Below are positions 35,187 through 43,913 of a stretch of DNA of 64,000 bases, piece by piece. The notes under the pieces were generated by a model. The model saw nothing but the letters and a program-made list of their open reading frames with translations, was not told where the DNA came from and ran no database searches. Positions within the stretch are counted from its first letter, which is position 1. The number at the start of each line of letters is the position of its first letter. Where the stretch lies: the NCBI GenBank assembly GCA_964436045.1, contig CAYTBN010000010.1:62001-126000 (forward strand), given 5' to 3'. The position numbers were made by a program, and so were the translations under genes. Source of the DNA: CAYTBN01 sp964436045 (GTDB taxonomy: Bacteria > Myxococcota_A > UBA796 > UBA9615 > CAYRNR01).

Positions 35187-36512
35187 TTACAAACCGCGGG
35201 TCAGCGCCAGCACGGACTCCACGTGATGGGTCTGGGGAAACAGGTCGTGCAGGGTCCACGAGTGGACGGTGTAACCGGCGTTCTGCAGCGCTGCGCAGTC
35301 CCGGGCCTGGGTGACCGGATCGCAGCTGATGTAGACGACGGCCGCGGGATCCAGCGCGACGATCGCCGGGATCGAGTCCGCCGCCCCGCTCCGCGGGGGA
35401 TCGAGGAGCAGCAGGTCCGTCGGCGCCTCACCCGTCAGCGGTCCCAGCTCCCCGCCGGCCCTGCCCGCGTGGAATCCACTGGCGGTCAATTCCTGGGCGG
35501 TCGCGGAAAAACGGGCGTCTTCGATGGCTCCCCGGGACAGCTCGATGCCCGCGCCGTGCAAACCGGCGGCGAGCAGGGGCAGGGTGAAGTTGCCGGCTCC
35601 ACAGAACAGATCCACGAACCGGCCCTCTGCAGGCGAAAGCTCCAGCGCCAGGTCCCGCACCCGCGTCACCAGCCCGCGATTGGCGCCGGGGTTGGCCTGG
35701 ACGAAGGCCAGCGGACCGGCGTGTAACCTCAGATCCCCGGTCAACTCCAGCGAGACGCGGGGCGGGCCGTGGAGCACCTCCCCGGCGGCCCAGACCGCTC
35801 CGCCGCCCGCCGCCAGGCCGGCCAGCGCCAGGGTCAGCCGCCGATCGGGCTGCGCACGCCGCCTCCGCCAGAAGAGGTGGACCGCCCACGGGGTGGAATC
35901 GTCGCCCGCCCGCAGCTCCGCCCCGGAGACCTGGCGACCGAATCCCGCCGTGTCGTCGGCCGCCGCCCGTCGCAGGGCCCCCAGCGCCCGGTTCACTCCC
36001 TCTTCGGCCACGGCGCAACGATCGATGGCCACCACCTTGTGGCTGCCCCGGGCGAAGAAGCCGATCTGTCCGGCCCGATCCACGTGGATGCGGATCCGTC
36101 CCCGGTAGCCGAGCTGGGTCGGCGAGGCGTCGACCACCTTGGGCGGAGAGGCCTCGAGCTTCCCGATGCGCCGGCCCGCCTCGGCCGCGATCCGGTGTTT
36201 CCAGTCCAGCTGGCTGGCGTACTCCAGCCCCATCCAGTCGCAGCCGCCGCAGCGGTCGGCCCAGGGGCAGGGCGGGGGCACCCGCTCCGGTGCGGGATCG
36301 ACGATCTCCGTGACCGTGCCCTCGGCGACCCGGGCCCGCCGTCGCTGCAACCGGACCCGGACCCGCTCGCCAGGGAAGGCCCCGGCCACGAACAGGGGCG
36401 TCCCATCCTCCAGGCGAGCGAAGGCCCGCCCCCCTGCGACCAGGTCGCCAGCGACCACCTCGACGGTGCGCGGGTCGGGGGATGGAGGTCCGATCGGCTC
36501 GGGGGGTGTCAA
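35187..36512 (-). CDS. rlmD: 23S rRNA (uracil-5)-methyltransferase, RlmD/RumA-like
   Basis: The product has 441 residues from a TTG at 36512 that overlaps the stop of the upstream gene (TTGA), with AGGGA five bases upstream. An N-terminal TRAM-like domain precedes the 4Fe-4S ligands Cys82, Cys88 and Cys91 (CPWADRCGGCDW) and a fourth at Cys166. The SAM-binding motif is VDLFCGAGNFTLPL, and the catalytic Cys is in YISCDPVTQARD near 394. The cluster-bearing TrmA-family layout fits RlmD or RlmC; which uracil is methylated cannot be told. It is the third gene of an operon with the SpeE-like gene and sfsA. Confidence 0.87.
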   Translation of the reverse strand: MTPPEPIGPPSPDPRTVEVVAGDLVAGGRAFARLEDGTPLFVAGAFPGERVRVRLQRRRARVAEGTVTEIVDPAPERVPPPCPWADRCGGCDWMGLEYASQLDWKHRIAAEAGRRIGKLEASPPKVVDASPTQLGYRGRIRIHVDRAGQIGFFARGSHKVVAIDRCAVAEEGVNRALGALRRAAADDTAGFGRQVSGAELRAGDDSTPWAVHLFWRRRRAQPDRRLTLALAGLAAGGGAVWAAGEVLHGPPRVSLELTGDLRLHAGPLAFVQANPGANRGLVTRVRDLALELSPAEGRFVDLFCGAGNFTLPLLAAGLHGAGIELSRGAIEDARFSATAQELTASGFHAGRAGGELGPLTGEAPTDLLLLDPPRSGAADSIPAIVALDPAAVVYISCDPVTQARDCAALQNAGYTVHSWTLHDLFPQTHHVESVLALTRGL

Positions 36513-37387
36513 GGCGTCCCTGTCGTCCGATCCCGCAGGACCGGCGCCCCGTGGACGTTGCCCGGCGAGGGACTGGGCCGGCCCAGATCTGCGGGGTCCA
36601 TCCCCGGAGCGTGGGCGGCGACAAAACCCTCCAGCCGCACCGCCAACTCGGCCTCGGTGAGCTGGGGCCCGTCGGTGCCGATCAGCAGCACGTTGCCGTC
36701 GTTGGGCGTTTCGATCCGGTACACCGTGGGGAAGGCCTCGCGGAAGGTCCGCGCCATCGCAGCCACCGTGTTGTTCTCCTCGGCCACCATGTTGGCGACC
36801 ACCACCGCCCCGGGGGCCAGCTTGGCACGCAGCTCGGCGTAATAGTCCAGGGTGGTCAGGTGGTAAGGCGCGTCGCCGGCTCCATACGCGTCCAGGAGTA
36901 CCAGATCGTACTCCCCTGGGCTCTCCCGGACCCAGGCCCGGCCATCCATCACGTGGACCGGAAGGAGCAGGTCGAAGGGGAAGCCGAAGTACTGGAAGGC
37001 CACCGCCACCACCAGCGGATCGATCTCCACCGAGTCGATGCGCATCGCCGGGTAGATCCCGTGCCAGAACCGGGTGGTCGAACCTCCGCCGAGCCCGATC
37101 ACGAGCGCCCGGTCGGGCGCATCGAGCAGCGCCATCCCGAATCCCGTCCGCGGGATGTACTCCAGCACCGGGATGTCCGGACGCGCCAGATCGAGCACGG
37201 TCTGGTCGTCGCCGGTCAGCGAGCCGAACCGCAAGAACCGCTGCCCCCCCTCGTCCACCACCACCACGCGCTCGAAGGGTGAGACCTCGTCGTACAGCAG
37301 GCCCGGGATCTCCTGGGCCGCGGCCGGGTAGGACTGGAGGGAGAGCAGGACGAGAAGCAGGGCTCGAAGCGGTCTTGGGGCTCGCAT
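36509..37387 (-). CDS. Exported spermidine synthase-like protein
   Basis: The product has 292 residues from the ATG at 37387. Residues 1-24 look like a signal peptide (ending AAA). The rest is a Rossmann methyltransferase/aminopropyltransferase fold: VIGLGGGSTTRFW, DSVEIDPLVVAVA and DLVLLDAYGAGDAPYHL, as in spermidine synthases. Secretion of such an enzyme is odd, because its usual substrates are cytoplasmic. Relatives fused to membrane transporters are known. It may act on another amine or be a binding protein. Its stop overlaps the TTG start of the rlmD-like gene. sfsA ends 38 bases upstream on the same strand. Confidence 0.72.
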   Translation of the reverse strand: MRAPRPLRALLLVLLSLQSYPAAAQEIPGLLYDEVSPFERVVVVDEGGQRFLRFGSLTGDDQTVLDLARPDIPVLEYIPRTGFGMALLDAPDRALVIGLGGGSTTRFWHGIYPAMRIDSVEIDPLVVAVAFQYFGFPFDLLLPVHVMDGRAWVRESPGEYDLVLLDAYGAGDAPYHLTTLDYYAELRAKLAPGAVVVANMVAEENNTVAAMARTFREAFPTVYRIETPNDGNVLLIGTDGPQLTEAELAVRLEGFVAAHAPGMDPADLGRPSPSPGNVHGAPVLRDRTTGTP

Positions 37388-37425
37388 GGGCGCAGGATAG
37401 GCCAGCCCGCGGCCGACGCAAAGAC

Positions 37426-38148
37426 TCAGGGGTCGAGCAGCACCACGGGCAGCCGCCGCTCGATCACCGCCTCCTCGGGGCTCACCCGCACCCGGTAGGC
37501 CAGGATCTCGACGCCTGCGGAGTGGGCCTCGCGCAAGGTCTCGCCGTAGGTCGGGTCGATGGTGTCGGCGGGTCGCACCTGCTCGGCGTCTCCCCGGGCG
37601 GTGTGGAAGACCAGCACCCCCCGTCCGCCCGTCGCCACCACCGCCATCAGCTCGCGGAGGTGGCGGGTGCCGCGGGTCGTGACTGCGTCGGGAAAACGCG
37701 CCACTCCGGGCTCGTCGTCCTGCAACAGGGTGACGTTCTTGACCTCCACGTAGGTGTCGGGCCGATCCGCGCCGGTCAGCAACAGGTCGATGCGGCTTCG
37801 TTCGCCGTAGGGCACCTCGGGCCGGATGGTGTCGTACCCCGCCAGCTCCGGGATCCAGCCGAGCTCGATCCCCTCGCGCACGACCCGGTTGGGCAGCACG
37901 GTGTTGACCAGCGCAGGCACCGACCCGTCCCCCGCGTACGCCACCTCCCAGGTCCATTTCAGCTTGCGCTTCGGGTTGTTCGCCGGCGAGACCAGCGCGC
38001 GGTTGCCGGGGATCGCCACGGTCTTCATCGATCCCGAGTTGGGGCAGTGCGCCGTCACCTCCCGCCCGTCGTCCAGGCGGACGTCGGCCAGGAATCGTTT
38101 GTAGCGGCGGATCAGGACACCCTGGACCAGCGGAGTGGCGAAACGCAT
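37426..38148 (-). CDS. sfsA: SfsA family protein
   Basis: The product has 240 residues from the ATG at 38148, which matches the family length; an upstream start at 38202 would add 18 unrelated residues. Family motifs are seen: RRYKRFLADVRLDDG near 14-28, AHCPNSGSM, NPKRKLKWTWE, RIDLLL and YVEVKNVTL. The catalytic-type Asp/Glu/Lys set of a restriction-like nuclease fold is present. SfsA is known as a sugar fermentation stimulation protein and proposed as a DNA/RNA nuclease. It is the first gene of the three-gene operon that ends with the rlmD-like gene and is divergent from a lipoprotein gene. Confidence 0.9.
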   Translation of the reverse strand: MRFATPLVQGVLIRRYKRFLADVRLDDGREVTAHCPNSGSMKTVAIPGNRALVSPANNPKRKLKWTWEVAYAGDGSVPALVNTVLPNRVVREGIELGWIPELAGYDTIRPEVPYGERSRIDLLLTGADRPDTYVEVKNVTLLQDDEPGVARFPDAVTTRGTRHLRELMAVVATGGRGVLVFHTARGDAEQVRPADTIDPTYGETLREAHSAGVEILAYRVRVSPEEAVIERRLPVVLLDP

Positions 38149-38225
38149 GGATCCGGGGTAGCACGTCGCGCGGACACTCTCCACTCTCCCGCGCTGGTAC
38201 ACGGGCCCCCGAGGAGGGATCTCGA

Positions 38226-38882
38226 ATGCAGCGACGCTACGCCTGGACCTTTTTCGTGACCCTGGCGCTCTGTGGCTGCCCGACCACCGAGAATCCCGGA
38301 GGAGACGACCCCGAGGACTGGGGTTGCGACACCGAGCAGATCGACCTCGGCACCGACGAGATTTCCTCGCTGGGGTACGCCCCGGCCGATGTCGTCGCGC
38401 TGGTCGAGGGGAGCTTCGCCGACGAGATCGTCTGGTGGGACGACACCCTCTCGGCCATCGAGCTGGAGTTCGAGTACCGGGGCGACGCCTGGGTCATCGA
38501 GAAGACCCCGTGGGGGATCGAGAACGGCCCCGACGACCTGCTGGACTGGTGTGTCTCGTCGTTGGTGATCGGGGTCGAACTGGCCGTGACCACCGCCGAC
38601 GGCCGGCTCGACGTGGACATGGTGCACTCGGTGGCGTCGTCGTCTTCGACGAGGCCCCAGCTCCGGGCGTTCCCCACCGCCGGCCTCAACTCTCCGGACG
38701 GGGACGGCACCTTCGTGCTGGATCCCGAGGAGTGGGACGAGATCGGCACGGGTCTGTACGTGACCTTCGACGCCGGGGGAACCACCGGCGAGATCGACGA
38801 GTACGGCGCCAAGCTCGACGTTCAGGAGAACCCCATCGAGCAGACGTGGGAGACCGTGGCGACCTGGCCCCCTGCGGGGTAG
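38226..38882 (+). CDS. Lipoprotein of unknown function
   Basis: The product has 218 residues with a signal peptide and lipobox Cys18 (ALCGC) followed by a Pro/Gly/Asp spacer. The ribosome binding site GGAGGGA lies 8 bases before the ATG. The body shows two Cys outside the lipobox and a mostly beta-type pattern; I recognise no family. A hexanucleotide tract begins right after the stop. It probably sits in the outer membrane like the other lipoproteins of the window. Confidence 0.7.
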   Translation: MQRRYAWTFFVTLALCGCPTTENPGGDDPEDWGCDTEQIDLGTDEISSLGYAPADVVALVEGSFADEIVWWDDTLSAIELEFEYRGDAWVIEKTPWGIENGPDDLLDWCVSSLVIGVELAVTTADGRLDVDMVHSVASSSSTRPQLRAFPTAGLNSPDGDGTFVLDPEEWDEIGTGLYVTFDAGGTTGEIDEYGAKLDVQENPIEQTWETVATWPPAG

Positions 38883-38883
38883 G

Positions 38884-38923
38884 GGCTCGGTCTCGGCCTC
38901 GGCCTCGGCCTCGGCCTCGGCCC
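38884..38923. repeat. (CTCGGC)n hexanucleotide tract
   Basis: About six copies of CTCGGC or CTCGGT directly after a lipoprotein stop codon. Related tracts occur at 44791-44885, 46308-46455 and 49657-49704, always in intergenic DNA. The rest of the 188-base gap up to the CBS gene shows no gene. Confidence 0.7.
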
Positions 38924-39070
38924 CCACGACTCCGTGTCGTTCGCCTCGACATCCACGACCAGCGTCTGCACCGGCGGGATCTGCTCGCCGCCAACCCTTG
39001 CAGACAGCCGCGATCCGCCCCTCGCTGTGCTATAGTCCGCCGCTACCTGGCGCGGTAGGTTGCCGCGCAG

Positions 39071-40048
39071 ATGGGCGAGGCGATGGCGAGATACGAGTCG
39101 ATCTGTGACGTGGTCGGACGGACACCGGTGGTCCGGCTGTCCTCCATCGGTGCGGACCTGCGCTGCAACCTGTGGGCGAAGTGCGAGTTCCTCAATCCGG
39201 GCGGCTCGCTCAAGGACCGCATCGGCGTGCGGATGCTGTTCGAGGCCGAGAAGAGTGGCCGTATCAAGCCCGGCGACACCCTGATCGAGCCCACCTCGGG
39301 CAACACCGGCATCGGACTGGCCCTGGCGGCGGCGGTGCGCGGCTACAAGATGATCATCACCCTGCCCGAGAAGATGAGCTTCGAGAAGCAGGTGGTCCTC
39401 GAGGCGCTGGGCGCCGAGATCGTCCGCACGCCGACGATGGCGGCCTGGGATTCGGACGAGAGCCACATCGGCGTGGCCAAGCGCCTCGAGCGCGAGCTGC
39501 CCAACGCCCACATCCTCGACCAGTACTCCAACGACGACAATCCGGACGCCCACTACCACGGCACCGCCGGCGAGATCCTCGAGGACTTCGGCACCGATCT
39601 TTCGATGGTCGTGATCGGTACCGGCACTGGCGGCACGGTGACCGGCGTGTCGCGACGCCTCAAGGAGTCGATCCCGGACATCACGGTCGTCGGCGCCGAC
39701 CCCTACGGCTCGATCCTGCGGCCCGGCGACACGGACATCCACTCCTACGAGGTCGAGGGGGTCGGTTACGACTTCATCCCCGACGTGCTCGACCGGCCGG
39801 TGGTCGATCGCTGGATCAAGACCGCCGATCCCGAGTCCTTCCGCATGGCCCGCCGCCTGATCCAGGAGGAGGGGTTGCTGGCGGGCGGTTCGTCGGGCGC
39901 CGCGGTCTGGGCGGCGACCCAGGCCGCCGCCGAACTCGACGAGGGGCAGAACTGCGTGGTGGTGCTGGCCGACGGCATCCGCAACTACATGACCAAGTTC
40001 CTCCGCGACGATTGGATGCAAGAACGGGGCTACTTGAACGAGGATTGA
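39071..40048 (+). CDS. cbs: Cystathionine beta-synthase type PLP enzyme
   Basis: The product has 325 residues, the catalytic core only, with no C-terminal CBS pair. The PLP Lys is Lys48 in NPGGSLKDRIG, followed by EPTSGNTGIGLALAAA (phosphate loop) and the GTGTGGTVTG loop. KMIITLPEKMSFEKQVVLEALGA fits cystathionine beta-synthase better than cysteine synthase. It would condense homocysteine and serine. The next gene, a cystathionine gamma-lyase type, starts 2 bases after its stop, which supports a reverse transsulfuration route to cysteine. An ATG four codons later is an alternative start. Confidence 0.85.
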   Translation: MGEAMARYESICDVVGRTPVVRLSSIGADLRCNLWAKCEFLNPGGSLKDRIGVRMLFEAEKSGRIKPGDTLIEPTSGNTGIGLALAAAVRGYKMIITLPEKMSFEKQVVLEALGAEIVRTPTMAAWDSDESHIGVAKRLERELPNAHILDQYSNDDNPDAHYHGTAGEILEDFGTDLSMVVIGTGTGGTVTGVSRRLKESIPDITVVGADPYGSILRPGDTDIHSYEVEGVGYDFIPDVLDRPVVDRWIKTADPESFRMARRLIQEEGLLAGGSSGAAVWAATQAAAELDEGQNCVVVLADGIRNYMTKFLRDDWMQERGYLNED

Positions 40049-40050
40049 CG

Positions 40051-41193
40051 ATGAAGTTCGATACCAAGGTCGTGCGAGCCGGCATCGAGCCGGATCCGGG
40101 CACCGGGGCCATCGTGCCCCCCATCTTCCAGTCCGCCACCTTCGTGTTACCCGAGGTAGGGGTGGACACGGGCTTCGACTACACCCGGTCGACCAACCCA
40201 TCGCGCCATGTGCTCGAGCAGAACCTCGCCGCGCTGGAGAACGGCAATCGTGGGGCTGCGTTCTCGTCGGGTATGTCCGCGGTGGACGCGGTGCTGCGCT
40301 ACTTCTCGGCGGGCGACCACGTGGTGAGCAGCGATGACGTCTACGGCGGTGTGTCGCGGCTGTTCAACAAGATCCTGACCCGCTTCGGGATGGAGTTCAC
40401 CTTCGTCAACTCGTCGGACCCGGACGCGGTCAGGGCGGCGATGCGGCCCAACACCAAGCTGTTGTGGGTCGAGACGCCCACCAACCCGCTGCTCAAGGTC
40501 ACCGATCTCTCGGCCATGTCCGAGATCGCCAGGGCCCACGGCTGCCTGTTCGGCGTCGACACCACCTTCGCCACGCCCGCGCTGCTGCAGCCCTTCGACT
40601 TCGGCGCCGACATCGTGATGCACTCGACCACCAAGTACATCAGCGGCCACAACCAGATCATCGGCGGCGCGGTGGTCACCCGCGACGAGGAGCTGGGCGA
40701 GCACTTCCACTACATGCAGAAGTCCATCGGAGCGGTGCCGAGTCCCTTCGACTGCTGGCTGACCCTGATGGGGATCAAGACCTTGTCCCTGCGGATGGAG
40801 CGCCACAGCGCCAACGCCATGCGGGTCGCCGAGTTCCTCGAGGCCCACGACAAGGTGGAACGCGTCAGCTACCCCGGGCTGCCGAGCCACCCGGGGCACG
40901 CCATCGCCGCGCGCCAGATGAAGGCGTTCTCCGGGATGGTCTCCTTCGAGATCGAGGGCGGCAGCCCGGCGGCCGTCGCGTTGCTCAACGGCGTCGAGCT
41001 CGCGCGGCTGGCCGAGAGCCTGGGCGCGGTCGAGACGATGATCACCCACCCGGCGACCATGACCCATGCCGAGGTGCCCGAGCAGGATCGATACGCCCGC
41101 GGGCTGTCCGACGGGCTGGTCCGGCTGTCGGTGGGCATCGAGGACGTGGAGGACATCATCACCGACCTGGAGCAGGCGCTCCACAACTGCTGA
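40051..41193 (+). CDS. Cystathionine gamma-lyase/gamma-synthase family PLP enzyme
   Basis: The product has 380 residues. The PLP-binding Lys195 lies in HSTTKYISGH, with YTRSTNPSRHVLEQNLAALE, SSGMSAVDAVL and VETPTNPLLKV typical of the Cys/Met metabolism fold type I family. Next to cystathionine beta-synthase, a gamma-lyase role (cystathionine to cysteine) is the simplest reading, but sequence alone does not exclude gamma-synthase. GAGGA precedes the ATG, and the gene is tightly coupled to the CBS gene. Confidence 0.87.
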   Translation: MKFDTKVVRAGIEPDPGTGAIVPPIFQSATFVLPEVGVDTGFDYTRSTNPSRHVLEQNLAALENGNRGAAFSSGMSAVDAVLRYFSAGDHVVSSDDVYGGVSRLFNKILTRFGMEFTFVNSSDPDAVRAAMRPNTKLLWVETPTNPLLKVTDLSAMSEIARAHGCLFGVDTTFATPALLQPFDFGADIVMHSTTKYISGHNQIIGGAVVTRDEELGEHFHYMQKSIGAVPSPFDCWLTLMGIKTLSLRMERHSANAMRVAEFLEAHDKVERVSYPGLPSHPGHAIAARQMKAFSGMVSFEIEGGSPAAVALLNGVELARLAESLGAVETMITHPATMTHAEVPEQDRYARGLSDGLVRLSVGIEDVEDIITDLEQALHNC

Positions 41194-41250
41194 CCCCAGG
41201 GGCGCCGCCCCGCCACCGGGGCACCGCCCGCCGCGAGAGGGGCACGCCCC

Positions 41251-42618
41251 ATGCCCACCCCGGTCCGATTCCTCAGCACCAACGGCCAGGTCGAGGGCTA
41301 CGGCCTGGGCCGGGCCCTGCTCGCCGGCATGGCCCCGGACCGCGGCCTGTTCATGCCCGAGCGGATCCCCACCTTCGGCGACGGCGAGTTGGCCGCCCTG
41401 GTCGGCAAGCGCTACCCGGAGGTCGCCTTCCACGTACTCTCCCGCTTCGCAGCCGGGGAGTTCGGCGACGACGAGCTTCGCGCCGTCTGCGAGGACGCCT
41501 ACGACTTCGCGGTGCCGGTCGAGCGCATCGTCGACGCCCACCACGTGCTGCGACTGGACCTGGGACCGACCGCGTCGTTCAAGGACTTCGCCGCGCGGAT
41601 GATGGGGCGGCTGCTGGGCCGTCTGGTCCGCCGCCAGGGCGGATCGCTGGTGATCCTGACGGCCACCTCGGGGGACACGGGCAGCGCGGTGGCCCAGGCG
41701 TTCCACGGGGTGCCGGGCATCTCGATGGTGGTGCTGTTCCCCATCGACGAGGTCTCGGACCGTCAGCGCAAGCAGATGACCACCGTCGGCGGCAACGTGA
41801 CCACCTACGCCGTCGACGGCAAGTTCGACGATTGCCAGGCGATGGTCAAGAGGGCGTTCTCCGACCCGGACATGGGCCACATCCCCCTGTCGTCGGCCAA
41901 CTCGATCAACATCGGCCGGCTGCTGCCGCAATCGGTGTACTACACCTACGCCTACCTTCAACTGGCCGACGTCGCCGCTCGCCAGCCGGTCACCTTCGCG
42001 GTGCCCTGCGGCAACTTCGGCAACCTGATGGGCGGGCTGCTGGCGCGAGAGATGGGCCTGCCGGTCGAACGCTTCGTGGTGGCCACCAACGCCAACGATG
42101 TGGTGCCGATCTTCTTCGACACCAGCCGCTACGACAAGATCGAGCCTTCCAGGATCTGCATCTCCAACGCGATGAACGTCGGCCACCCCTCCAACCTCGC
42201 CCGGCTGGTGCACCTCTACGGCGGCCACCTGGACGAGATGGGCGTGCTGCACCGGGTGCCGGACATGGAGGCGATCCGCCGGGACCTGTGGGCCGTCTCG
42301 GTGGACGACGCCGAGACCCGCAGGACCATCGCCGACGCCTGGAACGACCACAGGGCGATGCTGGAGCCCCACGGAGCGGTGGGCTGGGCCGGGCTGATCC
42401 GCTACCGCGACTCGGGCGAGCTGGCGGCGGACGACCTTGCCGTCAGCCTGGAGACGGCACATCCCGCCAAGTTCCCGGACGAGCTGCTCACCCAGATCGG
42501 CGTCGATCCCGTGCTACCTCCGTCCCTCGCCGGGCTGGGGGTCCTGCCCGAGACCTACGGCAACCTGGCCGTGGACTATCCTGCCTTTCGCAACGAGCTG
42601 CTGCGCCTGTTCGGATAG
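41251..42618 (+). CDS. thrC: Threonine synthase
   Basis: The product has 455 residues, the longer (ThrC type 2) class. It opens with RFLSTNGQVEGYGLGRALLAGMAPDRGLFMPE, typical of threonine synthases. The PLP Lys is Lys111 in GPTASFKDFAARMMG, and TATSGDTGSAVAQAF forms the phosphate loop. It makes threonine from O-phosphohomoserine in the cytoplasm. The ApgM-like gene that follows after 12 bases may supply that substrate. Confidence 0.93.
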   Translation: MPTPVRFLSTNGQVEGYGLGRALLAGMAPDRGLFMPERIPTFGDGELAALVGKRYPEVAFHVLSRFAAGEFGDDELRAVCEDAYDFAVPVERIVDAHHVLRLDLGPTASFKDFAARMMGRLLGRLVRRQGGSLVILTATSGDTGSAVAQAFHGVPGISMVVLFPIDEVSDRQRKQMTTVGGNVTTYAVDGKFDDCQAMVKRAFSDPDMGHIPLSSANSINIGRLLPQSVYYTYAYLQLADVAARQPVTFAVPCGNFGNLMGGLLAREMGLPVERFVVATNANDVVPIFFDTSRYDKIEPSRICISNAMNVGHPSNLARLVHLYGGHLDEMGVLHRVPDMEAIRRDLWAVSVDDAETRRTIADAWNDHRAMLEPHGAVGWAGLIRYRDSGELAADDLAVSLETAHPAKFPDELLTQIGVDPVLPPSLAGLGVLPETYGNLAVDYPAFRNELLRLFG

Positions 42619-42630
42619 CCTGGAGTCCCC

Positions 42631-43860
42631 ATGACCGACCCCGTCAAGTACGTGATCCTGCTGGTGGACGGCTCCGCCGACTTCCCCGTCGAACGGATGG
42701 GTGGGCTGACACCGCTGGCCGTCGCGAGAAAACCGCGGATCGACGCGCTGGCGGCAGCCGGGCGCTGCGGGACGCTGGCGACCGTGCCTGCGGGTATGAC
42801 GCCGGACAGCGCCGTGGCCAACCTGGCCGTGCTGGGCTACGACCCCCAGACCAGCTACCAGGGGCGGGGCGTGCTGGAGGCGGCCAGCCTGGGGGTCGAG
42901 CTGGGCGACCGCGACGTGGCCATGCGCTGCAACCTGATCGGTATCGCGGACGAGGCCATCGCCGACCACTCGGCGGGGCACATCTCGACTGCCGAGGCGC
43001 GGGAGCTGTTCGAGATGCTCGACGCCGAGCTGGGCGGGGAGGGTGTCGAGTTCCACCGGGGGGTCAGCTACCGCCACTTGCTGGTGCTGCGGGGCGGTCG
43101 TTTCTCGCCCGAGCTGCACTGCTGGCCGCCCCACGACCACGTGGGTCGTTCGCTGGCCGAGTCGCGGATCACGGCCACCGATCCGGCGGCCGAGGAGACC
43201 GCGGCGCTGCTCGACCGGTTGGTAGAGGCCTCGCGACCGCTGCTCGCAGCCCACCCGGTCAACGTCGCCCGTCGCGAGGCCGGCAAACGTGAAGCCGGCA
43301 TCATCTGGCCCTGGGCTCCGGGGCGCAGGCCGACCATGTCCACCCTTGAGGAACGCTTCGGCATCCGCGGCGCGGTGATCTCGGCGGTGGACCTGATCCA
43401 CGGACTGGGCTGCCATGCCGGGATGACCTCGATGGAGGTCGAGGGGGCCACCGGCCTGTTCGACACCAACTACGAGGGCAAGGCCCGCGCCGCGCTGTAC
43501 GCCCTGGAGAACCACGATCTGGTCTACGTCCACGTCGAGGGACCCGACGAGGCGGGCCACGCCCGCGACCTGGGGCTGAAGATCCACTGCATCGAGTCCA
43601 TCGACCGCCGGTTGCTGGCACCCCTGCTCGACGGGCTCGCGCAGCGTGGCGTCGACCCGGTCGTCGCCGTGCTGCCCGACCACCTGACCCCAGTGGAACG
43701 GGGGAACCACGTGGGTGATCCCGTACCCGTGCTGATCCGCGATCCGGCGCACCCGGCCGACGGAGTCCAGCGCTTCGACGAGCGATCGGTCCGGGGCGGC
43801 GATCTGGGCCAGATGGTGGTCGTCGACTTCATCGAGACCCTGCTGTGGCGCCAGCGCTGA
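42631..43860 (+). CDS. ApgM-like phosphoglycerate mutase family protein, possible homoserine kinase analogue
   Basis: The product has 409 residues of the cofactor-independent, archaeal-type phosphoglycerate mutase family in the alkaline phosphatase superfamily. Its motifs are YVILLVDGSADFP at the N-terminus, the TPDSAVANLAVLGYDP loop, PWAPGRRPTM, and a C-terminal HVEGPDEAGHARD and LPDHLTPVE with metal-binding Asp and His. Members located next to thrC have been proposed as non-homologous replacements for homoserine kinase, and the position 12 bases after thrC fits that. A glycolytic mutase role cannot be excluded. Confidence 0.82.
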   Translation: MTDPVKYVILLVDGSADFPVERMGGLTPLAVARKPRIDALAAAGRCGTLATVPAGMTPDSAVANLAVLGYDPQTSYQGRGVLEAASLGVELGDRDVAMRCNLIGIADEAIADHSAGHISTAEARELFEMLDAELGGEGVEFHRGVSYRHLLVLRGGRFSPELHCWPPHDHVGRSLAESRITATDPAAEETAALLDRLVEASRPLLAAHPVNVARREAGKREAGIIWPWAPGRRPTMSTLEERFGIRGAVISAVDLIHGLGCHAGMTSMEVEGATGLFDTNYEGKARAALYALENHDLVYVHVEGPDEAGHARDLGLKIHCIESIDRRLLAPLLDGLAQRGVDPVVAVLPDHLTPVERGNHVGDPVPVLIRDPAHPADGVQRFDERSVRGGDLGQMVVVDFIETLLWRQR

Positions 43861-43913
43861 CCTCGCACGGAATGCGCCTGCGGCGTACTCTGTAGGGAGT
43901 CCGGGAGGCGCGC

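Noticed and set aside
38112..38927. Minus-strand frame reading the hexamer tract as Glu/Ala repeats
   Set aside because: It is antisense to a clear lipoprotein gene and results from the period-6 repeat. Similar Glu/Ser frames at 44700-45050 and 49300-49730 are the same artefact.
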